Virus record (IMG/VR): IMGVR_UViG_3300009610_000078
Coordinates: 1 to 26,401 of that record
Source of the DNA: a virus
DNA length: 26,401 nt
Reading direction: 5' to 3' (one strand)
Shown: positions 12,747-21,732 of the stretch, one piece after another
How positions within the stretch are numbered: the stretch's first letter is position 1
Layout of the letters: each line of letters begins with the position of its first letter
Position numbers and translations under genes: made by a program
The notes under the pieces: generated by a model
The model's database searches: none
Told to the model about the DNA's origin: nothing
Seen by the model: only the letters and a program-made list of their open reading frames with translations

Positions 12747-15700
12747 TCTTCTCCTCCGGAGGGAACATCCGATACTGACCCTGACTGTCTGCCTGGAGCT
12801 TCCCCGCCATGAACTCTTCCTTCATGCTCTTGCTCTTGTACCAGCTGTACATGAAGGCGTCCGACGGGTCCCTTCCCTTCAAGATGTCCAGGCCATCGGG
12901 GATCTTCCTATCGATGTCGGACAAGATCACGTGAGTAGGTCGCGGCATCCCGTTCGCATCTCGGACCTCTACTCCTAGCTTCTGGAAGCCCTGCTCCCAT
13001 TGCTTGAAGATCTGTTGCACCTTGTTCTCGTCGTACACGAACATCTTCTGCCTGCCGTTCACAAGCTCCGGTGCTGTCCACGTACGAAGGGACCGCATCT
13101 GTGGAACCTTCTCTGCGAGGTTGTCGAGGATCGCTTGGACCCGGTTCGGAGGAGACATAACGCGGAGTGCAGCCTCCGTCAGCCCTTTTCCTCCGGCCTG
13201 CTGTACTCCACCGATCTCGGCGTGGGGAACCACGTACATCTCCATCCCAGGGCGACCTGCAGAGACGACCTCCTGGAAGGCCTGGTCCACAGCTTGAGCG
13301 GGGAGGAAAGCCTTGGAGTCCACATCGGGATCCCGTCCCCGCTCCCGCCCCATGTTCCACGTTCGCTCCAGCTCCCCTTCCAACTTCACCCCACTCTTCT
13401 TGATCGGGATCTTGGAGATCGCAGCCATGGCTTCCATCGGGTGATGGAACACTTGCTTCTCGCCTGCAAGTGCATTCTCCACTGTCCAGGTTCCCAGCTT
13501 GGGGTCCCTCTTCACGCTGTAGCCACGGAGCGAGGCCTGCTTCTCCAGCTCACCTGGAGACACGTAACCCAGGTCGATGTCCGCAGCCTCCCGAAGGGTC
13601 ATGCTCGGCTTCTGCTTCCCTGGAGCATGGGTTGTGTGGCTCACACGGAGGCGGACGGGCGTGGACTCAGGGACTCCTGCCTTGATCAACTTCCGCGCTG
13701 CGTCCCTGAACTGGACCATGTTGGGATTCGTCCCTTGGGTCTTGTCGAAGATCTCGTAGCTACGGAGAGTGCTGACCCGTTGAGTGGGATCGCCAAGCGT
13801 CCACCGACCGGTTGCTGGGTCCTTGTACTTCACATCCGGACGCTGGGTCTTATCCGGAAGCCCCCTGGGATCGTGGATCTTCTGCACCTTCCGCCGGGCC
13901 GTTGGATCCAGGTCCTCGAGCGCAACGTTCTCGTCGTAAACAATGCTCCGGTTCGTGATCCCGGAGGTCTTGGTCCGATCGATCTCACCCTCAGCAGTCC
14001 GGACAACGAGCTGCTGTCTACGAGGCTCGAAGCCTGCAGTGAAGCGGTTGTCCCAATACCCCTCTGGCCCACTCGGAGCGAGGTCACCCGCTGCAGCCTT
14101 CCCTCCGAAGCTCTGCCGATACGCACCGAACTCCGACGGAGCGACAGGCTGCGCGCGGTCCAGACGGCCGATGTTCGCTCGGAGCCCAGTCTGTGACTCT
14201 GTCTCCTGGATCACAACGGGGGTAACGCTGAGGGTGAGAGTGTCATCCCGGTGACTGAAGCCTCGAACAAGCTCGTGCTCGTAGTCCGAGGAGGGGTCAG
14301 CGGACGTGAACTCCGGTTCCCGCCAATACCCACCCGGAGCGTCGAGCGGCTCCGGTGTAACGTCCCCCGTTCCGAGGTCCACGGTGAAGCGACGTTCCTT
14401 CCCACTACGATGGGCCCTGAGGTTGAGCACTGGCCCCTGAGTGGGGATAAGAGCGTTCACATCCGTGAATGGAGCGACAATCTCCTTGCCACCCACCTCG
14501 AGACGGATGTACCCAGCCTGCAGCTGCATCTGGCGGAGGGCCTCAGGCATCGGTTCGGGTGGCGGCGTGGTCAACTCGCTCACACGGCGAGAGACACTCT
14601 GGCCCGCAGCCTGCCTCGCAGCGATATCGGCACTGTACGCCTTAAACTCGTCCCGGAGCTCCTCTACCAGTTCCGGTGTCCCGTGTTGAGAAGCTAAGGT
14701 CATCCGACGAGAGTAGTCCAGACGGCTCCACTGGTCCTGACTGACGTAGGGCACCAGCTCCTGCGGGACTGCTTCGGCCTCGTAGCTCCGGGACCTGGGA
14801 ACCATCTCGCGGCCCTGCACCCGTGTTGGAAGATCGGGTTCCTCCCCTGACATGAGCTTGGACCGGTACATAGTCTCGGGGGTGTCTGCGAACTCAGGCC
14901 CGGAGGGTCCCTCTCCAGGTGTGGGACGAGCGGGACGCTTCCGACCCATCACGTTGCCCTCTGCGTCCACTCGCTCGCCTGCACGGTTCCAGAGGTACTC
15001 CCGACGCCGCTCTCCCGTACCTTGGACGACCTTCGTCTGCTCCGGGGTCACCAGAGTCACAGGCTTCCCTTGTCCCAGGTTCTCTGCGTAGAGCAGCGCC
15101 TGGTCGGAGTCCTTGAACTTCTTCAGGGTTGTCCCGTCCTTCTTCCGTACGACCCACGTCTTCTTGTCCGTGGCACTCCTGTCCACGATAAACTCAGAGG
15201 CAGGGACCTCCGTGAGCATGGTCCCCTTCTTCGCCGGAATCCCGAGAGCCGAGCCGGAGATGTCCTGTACCGGAACCTGGGTCGCAGCGGCCGCCTGCTT
15301 CACAGGAGCTGTATCCGGTCGTACTACAGCAACGTACTCACCCTTGCCGATGATCGACTTAGCGTACGCCTGGGCCGACTTCGAGTCCTCGAACTCCTCT
15401 AAGACCTCGTTGTTCTTCGTCCGGACGGTCCACTTACAGGGGCTGTGGCAATCCTCGCTGATCGTGACGTCCGCTGGCTTCGACCCCTCCGCAGTTACCT
15501 CGGATCGGGAAACTTTCCCCGAAGGGAGCCTAATGGGACCTTTGCCCTCTCGTGCGAACTGGACTGCGTGTTCTGGACGCAGCTCATCAACATGCGCCTT
15601 CGAGTAGCCGAGGTCGTACAACTGCTGACGAACGTCACGTGTGACCGTGACACCGGGAGCTTGTACCTCTGCAGCCTTCCCCTCAACCATGGCCTTGTCT

Positions 15701-17367
15701 GCAGCCATGGACTCTTCCATTCGGGCCTTCGCTGCCTGGACCTCGGGTGTGTTCTGGACGTACAGCGCGTTCGCTCGAGTAGTGGCTTCCTTCGCGGTCG
15801 CGAACTCTTCCTCAACCCCGGTCGACTGTTGTACAATCCACTTCCCATTCTTCCCGTACACTCGGGTGCTTCCCGGTTCCATTCCCTCGACCGCAGCTCG
15901 ACCCGGACCGCCACTGGCCGAGGCTCCTACCTCGAGGACTGTCCCGGTCACCGTGCCCCCGCCGGGCACGCGGACTGTGACTGTGGCGCCGACTTGTGGA
16001 ACGTTGCCACTGTGGGCCACGGTCCCTGGAGCAGGCGCCCCTTGAATCGTTCGCTTGGCCCCTGGCCCGTTCTCCAAGAGGTTGAGCATCCACGAAGCGG
16101 CTCCCTTATCCGAGGCACCGTACGTAGCCTCCAGGATCTCCACCTTGTGACCCATCAACCGTGCGGACTCCATCTTCTGGCCCCACGAGAAGACGGTGTT
16201 CCGGAACAGGTTCTTGTCCGCTCCCGTTGCGTCGGACTTGAAGAGGGTCTCCTCCTCAATCCCGTTGATCCGAGTCTTTATGGTGACCCCGGAGCCTCTC
16301 TCAACGCCCGCCTGAACGGTCCAGAAGTTGGGCGAGCGCATGTTGAAGGCTTCCACAATCTTCGCGGACTGGTGGGCGAGTGGAGTCTTCTCCGCCGGAG
16401 TCCCTTGTGTCGCCTTGAGCACCTGCTCCGCTGTCTCTACATCCTTCGTAGAGGACCCGTTCCGGATGGAGCCCATCTTAGACTCTACGTTGTCCGTATG
16501 CTGACCAGTCTTGGAAGCAATCTCCTCTACCACCTGGTCCAGCTTCTTCTTCCCCTCCCGGATCTCCGTCCGCAGTGCCCGGTGTGTGGTGCCAAGTACA
16601 ACCGCAGCGTCGAGGACAGCACCTCCACCTGCGTTCAGCATCACATTGTACACCCGGTCTTCCCCGCTATCCGCTTCTGCGGCGATGCTGAACATCCCGC
16701 CGGCTGTAGCGCCTGCCCCTACGATCCGGCCGATGCTCTTCGTTGCTGCACCCACACGCCAGATAGCGTTCGCAGCCTTCACGGATCCGACACCTGGAAT
16801 CGCGGTTCCCGCTAATTCAGCGAGGACCTGGGGAGCATAGGACCCTGCCTTCGCTTCCGCAGGGCTGAAGCCTGCAACACCGTACGAGGGCTGCTGGATG
16901 AACTTCTCCATCGTAGCCCGATCCGCTTCGGCCGTTTGACCCAGGCTCTCGTACCAGCTTGGCATCAACGAGGCGATGGGAGCCATCAGGCCGTGGAAGA
17001 AGCTCGCTGTGGGACCCCTGACCAGCGCGGCCGCAGCGGCTGTGTTCGCAACGGGAGGAACGTACCCCTGTCTCCGGAAGGTCTTCGCGGAGACAGCGCT
17101 CCCTCCTAGCTTCTCCCTGTCGTAGCCCGGCTCCCCGGGAGTTTGGAAGGGGCTCCTGGTGATCGGGATCCCGAACGTCCCTTCAGCCTCGTTCCGGGCA
17201 TTCAGGTCCTTGATCAGAGCCTCGTCCGCCTGCTTGTCCACCTGGTCCTGTACTGCACCAGAGGCGATCATCTCCAACTCTTCCATTGGAGTGAGAGGAC
17301 GAGGCGTTCGAGGCTTAGCGAGCTCCTTCGCCCCAAGCGTGAGGACATCCTGGAGTGGATCGTTCAC
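12715..17367 (-). CDS. Giant virion protein, 1550 aa, with four internal WxV repeats
   Basis: It starts with GTG at the overlap with the previous stop. Residues about 190-270 are rich in Gly, Ala and hydrophobics (GRIVGAGATAGGMFSIAAEA), possibly a membrane-active part. Four repeats of about 30 residues follow: GKWIVQQ... near 503, CKWTVRT... near 643, KTWVVRK... near 735 and GTWTVEN... near 1290. Each reads WxVxx...F followed by an Ala-rich helix, a shape like DUF2188. Long charged and proline-rich linkers lie between them. Length, position and neighbours point to an internal virion or DNA-ejection protein, or a large polyvalent protein carrying small effector domains. No catalytic motif of lysozyme or transglycosylase was recognised. 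Confidence 0.6.
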   Translation of the reverse strand: MNDPLQDVLTLGAKELAKPRTPRPLTPMEELEMIASGAVQDQVDKQADEALIKDLNARNEAEGTFGIPITRSPFQTPGEPGYDREKLGGSAVSAKTFRRQGYVPPVANTAAAAALVRGPTASFFHGLMAPIASLMPSWYESLGQTAEADRATMEKFIQQPSYGVAGFSPAEAKAGSYAPQVLAELAGTAIPGVGSVKAANAIWRVGAATKSIGRIVGAGATAGGMFSIAAEADSGEDRVYNVMLNAGGGAVLDAAVVLGTTHRALRTEIREGKKKLDQVVEEIASKTGQHTDNVESKMGSIRNGSSTKDVETAEQVLKATQGTPAEKTPLAHQSAKIVEAFNMRSPNFWTVQAGVERGSGVTIKTRINGIEEETLFKSDATGADKNLFRNTVFSWGQKMESARLMGHKVEILEATYGASDKGAASWMLNLLENGPGAKRTIQGAPAPGTVAHSGNVPQVGATVTVRVPGGGTVTGTVLEVGASASGGPGRAAVEGMEPGSTRVYGKNGKWIVQQSTGVEEEFATAKEATTRANALYVQNTPEVQAAKARMEESMAADKAMVEGKAAEVQAPGVTVTRDVRQQLYDLGYSKAHVDELRPEHAVQFAREGKGPIRLPSGKVSRSEVTAEGSKPADVTISEDCHSPCKWTVRTKNNEVLEEFEDSKSAQAYAKSIIGKGEYVAVVRPDTAPVKQAAAATQVPVQDISGSALGIPAKKGTMLTEVPASEFIVDRSATDKKTWVVRKKDGTTLKKFKDSDQALLYAENLGQGKPVTLVTPEQTKVVQGTGERRREYLWNRAGERVDAEGNVMGRKRPARPTPGEGPSGPEFADTPETMYRSKLMSGEEPDLPTRVQGREMVPRSRSYEAEAVPQELVPYVSQDQWSRLDYSRRMTLASQHGTPELVEELRDEFKAYSADIAARQAAGQSVSRRVSELTTPPPEPMPEALRQMQLQAGYIRLEVGGKEIVAPFTDVNALIPTQGPVLNLRAHRSGKERRFTVDLGTGDVTPEPLDAPGGYWREPEFTSADPSSDYEHELVRGFSHRDDTLTLSVTPVVIQETESQTGLRANIGRLDRAQPVAPSEFGAYRQSFGGKAAAGDLAPSGPEGYWDNRFTAGFEPRRQQLVVRTAEGEIDRTKTSGITNRSIVYDENVALEDLDPTARRKVQKIHDPRGLPDKTQRPDVKYKDPATGRWTLGDPTQRVSTLRSYEIFDKTQGTNPNMVQFRDAARKLIKAGVPESTPVRLRVSHTTHAPGKQKPSMTLREAADIDLGYVSPGELEKQASLRGYSVKRDPKLGTWTVENALAGEKQVFHHPMEAMAAISKIPIKKSGVKLEGELERTWNMGRERGRDPDVDSKAFLPAQAVDQAFQEVVSAGRPGMEMYVVPHAEIGGVQQAGGKGLTEAALRVMSPPNRVQAILDNLAEKVPQMRSLRTWTAPELVNGRQKMFVYDENKVQQIFKQWEQGFQKLGVEVRDANGMPRPTHVILSDIDRKIPDGLDILKGRDPSDAFMYSWYKSKSMKEEFMAGKLQADSQGQYRMFPPEEKNAAFAKLPPC

Positions 17368-19100
17368 TTCTTCATCTCCGCGTTGATCCTTGCGACTTCA
17401 GCCCAGTCACCCTTCTCCAAGGCAGTCTTCAACGCCGCAGCGTTCTCCATGACGTGGGTCTTCATCGCGATCGAACTGCTCGGATCCTGGATAATCCTCT
17501 TCGCGTAGTCGGCGTAGCCCTTCGCGATACTCTGACTGGTCTCCGGAGTGATCTCTCCAACCATCTGAACGGGTCCACTCCTCGGAGTCGTGGGCATCAT
17601 TCCGATACCCGTGCTCTGTGGAATCGGGTTCGTGGTGAGTGCGTGCGCTGTCCCTCGAAGCGCACCCTCGCCGAGTGCGAGCGCCTTTGCACCCCCCTTC
17701 CAGTGTCGGTCGAGTTGGACCAAGAAGATCTCCGTCGCCAACTCTGTGAAACCGATCCCCGGCTTGTAGTCGCAGGAGGCAGTTTCGGGGCCCGCAGACT
17801 TGCAGAACTCCTTCTGCATGTCCATTACGTACCGGGTCTTCTGTGCGTCGTTCGGTGCCCGCATGGCCAAGTCGTTCAGGGCCTTGAACCTGGGACTCTG
17901 GATCAACGCTTCCCGGTGATCGTCCTCGAACTTAAGCCTTTGAGCCTCTTTGATGGAGAGCTCAACCTCGGCCATCTTGTCCGGCGGGAGCACGAAGCCC
18001 TCTGGCGCCTTCCCGGTCGTCAACCACTTGTACGCGACCCCTTGAGCAATCTCTGGATCCACTCCGTTGAGCGCCAGGGTCGAGGCCGTCTTCATGGTCT
18101 CCTGGGCGAGCGCAGTTGCGGTCTTCTGCTTGTTGAGGGCGTGCTCCGCCGCCCTAATCTGATAGGTCTTCTCGTCCACTGTGATCTTCTTCTTCGAGAG
18201 GGAAGGGCCGAGCCGCTTCTTCGTCTCTGGCGTGAGGACCTTGTCCGGGTTGTCGATGCTCTCCGCCCACTCACTGATGTCCTTTGGATCAGCGTCCGGG
18301 AACTCTTTCAACAGTTCCGTCCGCCGTGCCACGGCCATCTTCTCGTACCAACCAGGTGTAGAGGGAACCTCCTTCTCCACCTCTTGCTCGATCAAGCGCT
18401 GCTTCCCACGGAACGCGAGGATCCCTTCCTTAGTGAAGGGAACGTCAAGGAGCTTCTGTAACGCAGCCTCGTTCCCAGCCTCGACGTTCGACACAAGGGT
18501 CTTGTTCCGGAGGACCTCTACTGCGGTCTTGGACTCCTCTGCCTCTGCCTCCGCGACAGCTTTACGTCGGGCTGCAGCGAGCTGTGGTGACACAGTGTAG
18601 TCGGGACGACCGCTTGCGCTCTTAGGATTCCCGAAGGCATCCGTCCCCTTGCCGAAGGCACCCGCTGGGATCCCCTCGGTCACGGTAAGAGATGGAATGC
18701 CCTTACTGTCAGTAGTGTACGCAGGGATCTGAGACTTCTTGAGAGGTGGCTCGTAACCCTCTTTCAGCGTCTCGTGTTCCTTCCGATGCCGGAACCGCGT
18801 GAACGGGCTCTCGTTCTCGTGCTTCATCCGCTCGATCCGCTTGGGATCAAGGATCCGCATCACCGCGGGCATGTTCTGCAACCGCGTTGCTTCCTCAGGA
18901 TCCGTCTGCTTCAGCTTCGTGAGCTCCAGCTCCCACTTCGCTTGATCGAGCTCTGCCTGCTCGAGGTCCTGCTTCTGCTTCTGCTCTATGATCTGGTTCC
19001 TGGCGTAAGCCTGAACGATCTTCTCCAACGCAGGACCTAGGGACTCCATGAAGGAGGGCTCGACGATGTACGCTTCCTTCGTCTCACGAATTTTCGGCAT
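17364..19100 (-). CDS. Charged helical virion protein of unknown function, 578 aa
   Basis: This 578-residue protein is predicted largely helical. Residues about 30-70 (IIEQKQKQDLEQAELDQAKW and onwards) look like a coiled coil. Most of the rest is Lys/Glu/Ala-rich, with a lone SAGPETASCDYKPG segment, and the last 100 residues are more hydrophobic and proline-containing (TTNPIPQSTGIGMMPTTPR). No family is recognised. ATG 19100 follows AAGGAG and overlaps the S74 gene by 17 bp. Between the S74 protein and the giant virion protein it is probably an internal or tail virion component. Confidence 0.55.
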   Translation of the reverse strand: MPKIRETKEAYIVEPSFMESLGPALEKIVQAYARNQIIEQKQKQDLEQAELDQAKWELELTKLKQTDPEEATRLQNMPAVMRILDPKRIERMKHENESPFTRFRHRKEHETLKEGYEPPLKKSQIPAYTTDSKGIPSLTVTEGIPAGAFGKGTDAFGNPKSASGRPDYTVSPQLAAARRKAVAEAEAEESKTAVEVLRNKTLVSNVEAGNEAALQKLLDVPFTKEGILAFRGKQRLIEQEVEKEVPSTPGWYEKMAVARRTELLKEFPDADPKDISEWAESIDNPDKVLTPETKKRLGPSLSKKKITVDEKTYQIRAAEHALNKQKTATALAQETMKTASTLALNGVDPEIAQGVAYKWLTTGKAPEGFVLPPDKMAEVELSIKEAQRLKFEDDHREALIQSPRFKALNDLAMRAPNDAQKTRYVMDMQKEFCKSAGPETASCDYKPGIGFTELATEIFLVQLDRHWKGGAKALALGEGALRGTAHALTTNPIPQSTGIGMMPTTPRSGPVQMVGEITPETSQSIAKGYADYAKRIIQDPSSSIAMKTHVMENAAALKTALEKGDWAEVARINAEMKK

Positions 19101-20706
19101 CGGCCATCTCCTTCGCAGCCAGCATCAGGATCCCTATCACGTCGACCGCGTGGATAGTCCGTCCATCACCAACGCCGAACAGCCTCTTCATGTCCTGAGC
19201 CATCGGGCCGATGTGGATCGTCCCATCGTTCGTGTAGCGCCACGTGCTGATGTCCAGCTCACGGAGGGCCTTAAGCACGCTGCCACGGAAGGGCACTACG
19301 TCCTCCTTGGCCTCGCGGTCCGACTTCGTAATCGCGGCAGCTCCAAGCGTCCCCGCCAAGAGGCCCAGCGTTTGGAAGAGACTGTTCCCCTGACCCTGCA
19401 CAACAGGCTTCGGATTGGGATTCGGTGGGAAGCCCGTTGCCATTCCGAGGGCGTAGTTCATGTAGGGGTTCTCCTGCTGACGGATGAACTCCTGATACGG
19501 CCTCGTGATGTTCCCTTCCTGGATGCCCAGATCCATGCCCGCCAACTGAGCGAGGATGCTGCCATACTGTCCGTATCCCTGTGACTGGGCCGTGGTCATC
19601 CCGGGAATGATCCCTGCTCCCCCGAGCAACCTGTTCTGCTGACTCTCCCATGCACCCTGTAACGCGGTGCCCTTCTGCACGTTCATATCGGCGATCGTCC
19701 GACCCTGTCCCCTGGCCACAGCCTCCGCGACATCCGAGCCCGCACCGAGGCCCATCGCTCCGTACTGCTCCCGAATCTGGGCCCCTACGTCCTCAAGCTG
19801 CCCCTTGCCCTGTGTGTCGATCGCTTGCATCTGTTGCTCGAGCCCGGGGTACGCACCCTGCATCTGCCCGATGAGGCTCTCGAAGAGGCCGCCGTACTTG
19901 TTGCTGGTGCTCGCTGCACCGGCTCCCGCCTGGGCCGCCTGGTCCATGTAGGGGCTTCCCCCCATCATCAAATTGCCGCCATAGCCCGGAGTGGTCGCGT
20001 TGAAGTTCTGGGTGAGGAAGCCACCTAGCGCCTCTCGCAGAGCCCTGATGTCTGGGGGAATGTTCCCCGCGGTGTAGATGTTGTTGATCGCAGTGCCGGT
20101 TGGGCTGTCACGGGGCGGGGCGTCCGGGTTATCCGTTACGCAGACTCCGTTCTCCTCATGCATTCCCCTCGGGCACCCGCCTCCTGGGCTTCCAGGTAGC
20201 TGTCCCCAGGTACAGTACCCCAACTTGTTCCGGACCTGTCCTGCCGGACAGGGAGCATTGGGGTCGGGAGCGTTCGGGTCAGTTGGCCCAGGTGTACTGT
20301 TCCCCGGTGGTGGGAGCTGGTGGCACGATCCGTCTGCCTCCCTGACGTAGCCCTCTGGACAAGTAGTCGAGCCGCTTCCCCCGCGTGGATCCCCTCCAGT
20401 CTCCCCACCCCTGTCGATGATCGGCTGGTACGTACCACCTGTCCCCTGCGTCGAGAAGTAGTTGGCTAGGTCCCCGAGGCCAGTCATCCCGCTCTGCGGA
20501 GGGGTGTACGTCTGGGACGTAGGAGCAGTAGCCTGCGTCGTAGGCGCAGCCGTCCGAGTCTGCGTACCGGTCGGAGTCTGCTGCCCAGCCTGCTGGCCCA
20601 CAAGCTGGTCGATCGTCTGATACCGGGCAAGGGTGTCCAGCTTCTGCTGGTGATACGGATCGTAGCCCAGTACGTCTAGGCCGAAGTAGTCGTTTGCAAG
20701 TGCCAT
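19084..20706 (-). CDS. Virion protein with Cys-rich repeats and C-terminal Peptidase S74 chaperone domain
   Basis: This 540-residue protein ends in a Peptidase S74 (intramolecular chaperone) domain from about residue 460: TKSDREAKEDVV, LKALRELDISTWRY, HIGPMAQDMKRLFG and DVIGILMLAAKEM. The Ser-Asp at its start is the usual self-cleavage point of endosialidase-type chaperones. Before it, residues 40-75 are Thr/Pro/Gln-rich. Three CPxGxxxxxxxGxC units lie near 113, 152 and 175, and a Gly/Ala/Gln-rich helical middle spans about 220-440. The domain normally folds and trimerises fibres or spikes; here the middle looks helical rather than a beta-helix, so it may act on an internal virion or tail-tip protein. 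ATG follows AGAGGAA. Confidence 0.75.
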   Translation of the reverse strand: MALANDYFGLDVLGYDPYHQQKLDTLARYQTIDQLVGQQAGQQTPTGTQTRTAAPTTQATAPTSQTYTPPQSGMTGLGDLANYFSTQGTGGTYQPIIDRGGETGGDPRGGSGSTTCPEGYVREADGSCHQLPPPGNSTPGPTDPNAPDPNAPCPAGQVRNKLGYCTWGQLPGSPGGGCPRGMHEENGVCVTDNPDAPPRDSPTGTAINNIYTAGNIPPDIRALREALGGFLTQNFNATTPGYGGNLMMGGSPYMDQAAQAGAGAASTSNKYGGLFESLIGQMQGAYPGLEQQMQAIDTQGKGQLEDVGAQIREQYGAMGLGAGSDVAEAVARGQGRTIADMNVQKGTALQGAWESQQNRLLGGAGIIPGMTTAQSQGYGQYGSILAQLAGMDLGIQEGNITRPYQEFIRQQENPYMNYALGMATGFPPNPNPKPVVQGQGNSLFQTLGLLAGTLGAAAITKSDREAKEDVVPFRGSVLKALRELDISTWRYTNDGTIHIGPMAQDMKRLFGVGDGRTIHAVDVIGILMLAAKEMADAENS

Positions 20707-21188
20707 CAGAGTTCCTCTCGTATCACCCCGAGCAAGATCATGTCCTCAAAACCCTTCTCGTCCAACCAACCCTTGCGGATGGTCCCTTCCCAGATGAAGC
20801 CCACACGCTTGAGGAAGTCCCGTAGGACGCGGTTGCTCCACTTCATCTGAGCCCCGATCCGTTGCAACTCGAACCGCTCCGTCGCGAGCTTACAGGCCTC
20901 CCGGGCCGCGTGGACCCTGGACTTGCCTAGCTTCTGGTCCCAGAACACAACGTTAAACGTCGCTCTGTTCTGGGGCAAGACGCTGGTAAAGTAAGCCAGC
21001 CCAATGTCCCCTATCTCGAGGAACCAGGCCGCCCGATCCTGTGTGAGGTGATAGGCGAACTGACTCCTGTCCTGCTTGGGGACACGCAACCCATCGTACA
21101 GCGCGAGGATGCGTTGTATATCTCCAAGGGACTCAAACTCCAGGAGCTTCAATGGGACGTGGACTTCCTCTACCAGCTGACTCGTCAC
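20706..21188 (-). CDS. GNAT-type acetyltransferase
   Basis: This 160-residue protein has the order of a GNAT fold: an N-terminal strand and helix, AAWFLEIGDIGLAYFTSVLPQNRATFNVVF as central strands, and GKSRVHAAREACKLATERF as the acetyl-CoA helix region. RIGAQMKWSNRVLRDFLKRVGFIWEGTIRKG matches the RimJ/RimL-type ending (N-x-A...GF..EG..R). Such genes are common in phage structural regions, where the target is usually unknown. It starts with GTG after AGGAG, one base beyond the previous stop, and overlaps the next gene by TGATG. Confidence 0.65.
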   Translation of the reverse strand: MTSQLVEEVHVPLKLLEFESLGDIQRILALYDGLRVPKQDRSQFAYHLTQDRAAWFLEIGDIGLAYFTSVLPQNRATFNVVFWDQKLGKSRVHAAREACKLATERFELQRIGAQMKWSNRVLRDFLKRVGFIWEGTIRKGWLDEKGFEDMILLGVIREEL

Positions 21189-21189
21189 G

Positions 21190-21546
21190 CTACTCCTCCG
21201 AGGAGAACACTCCGGTTGGGGGATCGGGGGTCCCGGTCACTGTGCCCACGATGACCCCATCGTTCGTCAGCCGCTGCAGGATCCGTTTGTGCAGGCTGCT
21301 CGTCGTGAAGTTCGCCGTGTTGATGTACTTGATGAAGTCGATCGCAACCTGACCAGTGTACTGGTGGTTGAGCACTCCACCTAGGTTGTCCCTCAGCCGG
21401 ATCTGGACCAGTCCCGGCGTCGATGGTGCAGGAGGCGGCGCGACGAGGGCTGCCGTCTCGTGGTCCATCGAGAAGTAGACCACGTGGTACTTGTTCTTGA
21501 CCTCTTCCGGCTTGACTTCCGGAGTCGTGAGTGTGAGTTCTTCCAT
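21190..21546 (-). CDS. Small virion-region protein of unknown function, 118 aa
   Basis: This 118-residue protein starts one base after the previous stop. It begins with an acidic helix, then strands KYHVVYFSMD, a proline-rich turn APPPAPSTPG, VQIRLRDNLGG and a helix TTSSLHKRILQRLTNDG, ending in GTVTGTPDPP. No family is recognised. Its place between a coiled-coil gene and the GNAT gene suggests a minor structural or accessory role. Confidence 0.5.
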   Translation of the reverse strand: MEELTLTTPEVKPEEVKNKYHVVYFSMDHETAALVAPPPAPSTPGLVQIRLRDNLGGVLNHQYTGQVAIDFIKYINTANFTTSSLHKRILQRLTNDGVIVGTVTGTPDPPTGVFSSEE

Positions 21547-21547
21547 G

Positions 21548-21724
21548 TTACTGCTCCACTGCCCGTAGGCCCTGCGTCGGCGTGAGCGCCTTCTTCAACT
21601 GGTCGTTCTCCGCGATGAGGCGGTCCATCTCCTTCTGTGTGTAGTACCGGATCACCTCACGCTCACCGATGATCTTGTAGAGGTCCTCGAGCTGGACTGC
21701 GATCCCTTGCTGTTGCTCACTCAT
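21548..21724 (-). CDS. Short helical protein of unknown function, 58 aa
   Basis: This gene reads MSEQQQGIAVQLEDLYKIIG, then EREVIRYYTQKEMDRLIAEN, then DQLKKALTPTQGLRAVEQ. It is predicted to be almost wholly helical, with a possible short coiled coil. ATG 21724 lies 8 bp beyond the stop of the 690-aa fibre and its stop lies one base before the next start, filling an otherwise empty slot in the operon. Short helical proteins of this type are seen next to fibres in phages, sometimes as assembly helpers; nothing specific is shown. Confidence 0.6.
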   Translation of the reverse strand: MSEQQQGIAVQLEDLYKIIGEREVIRYYTQKEMDRLIAENDQLKKALTPTQGLRAVEQ

Positions 21725-21732
21725 CTGTCCTC

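Noticed and set aside
13000-18461. Plus-strand ORFs of 398, 456 and 368 aa across the virion gene block
   Set aside because: They are shadows of the 1550- and 578-aa minus-strand genes, rich in Arg, Leu and His, without ribosome sites or domain patterns.
19961-19977. Further copy of the dispersed motif in the leftward block (TCCCCCCATCATCA)
   Set aside because: It shares only the C6-ATCA part, differs on both sides and lies in Gly/Met codons; likely chance.
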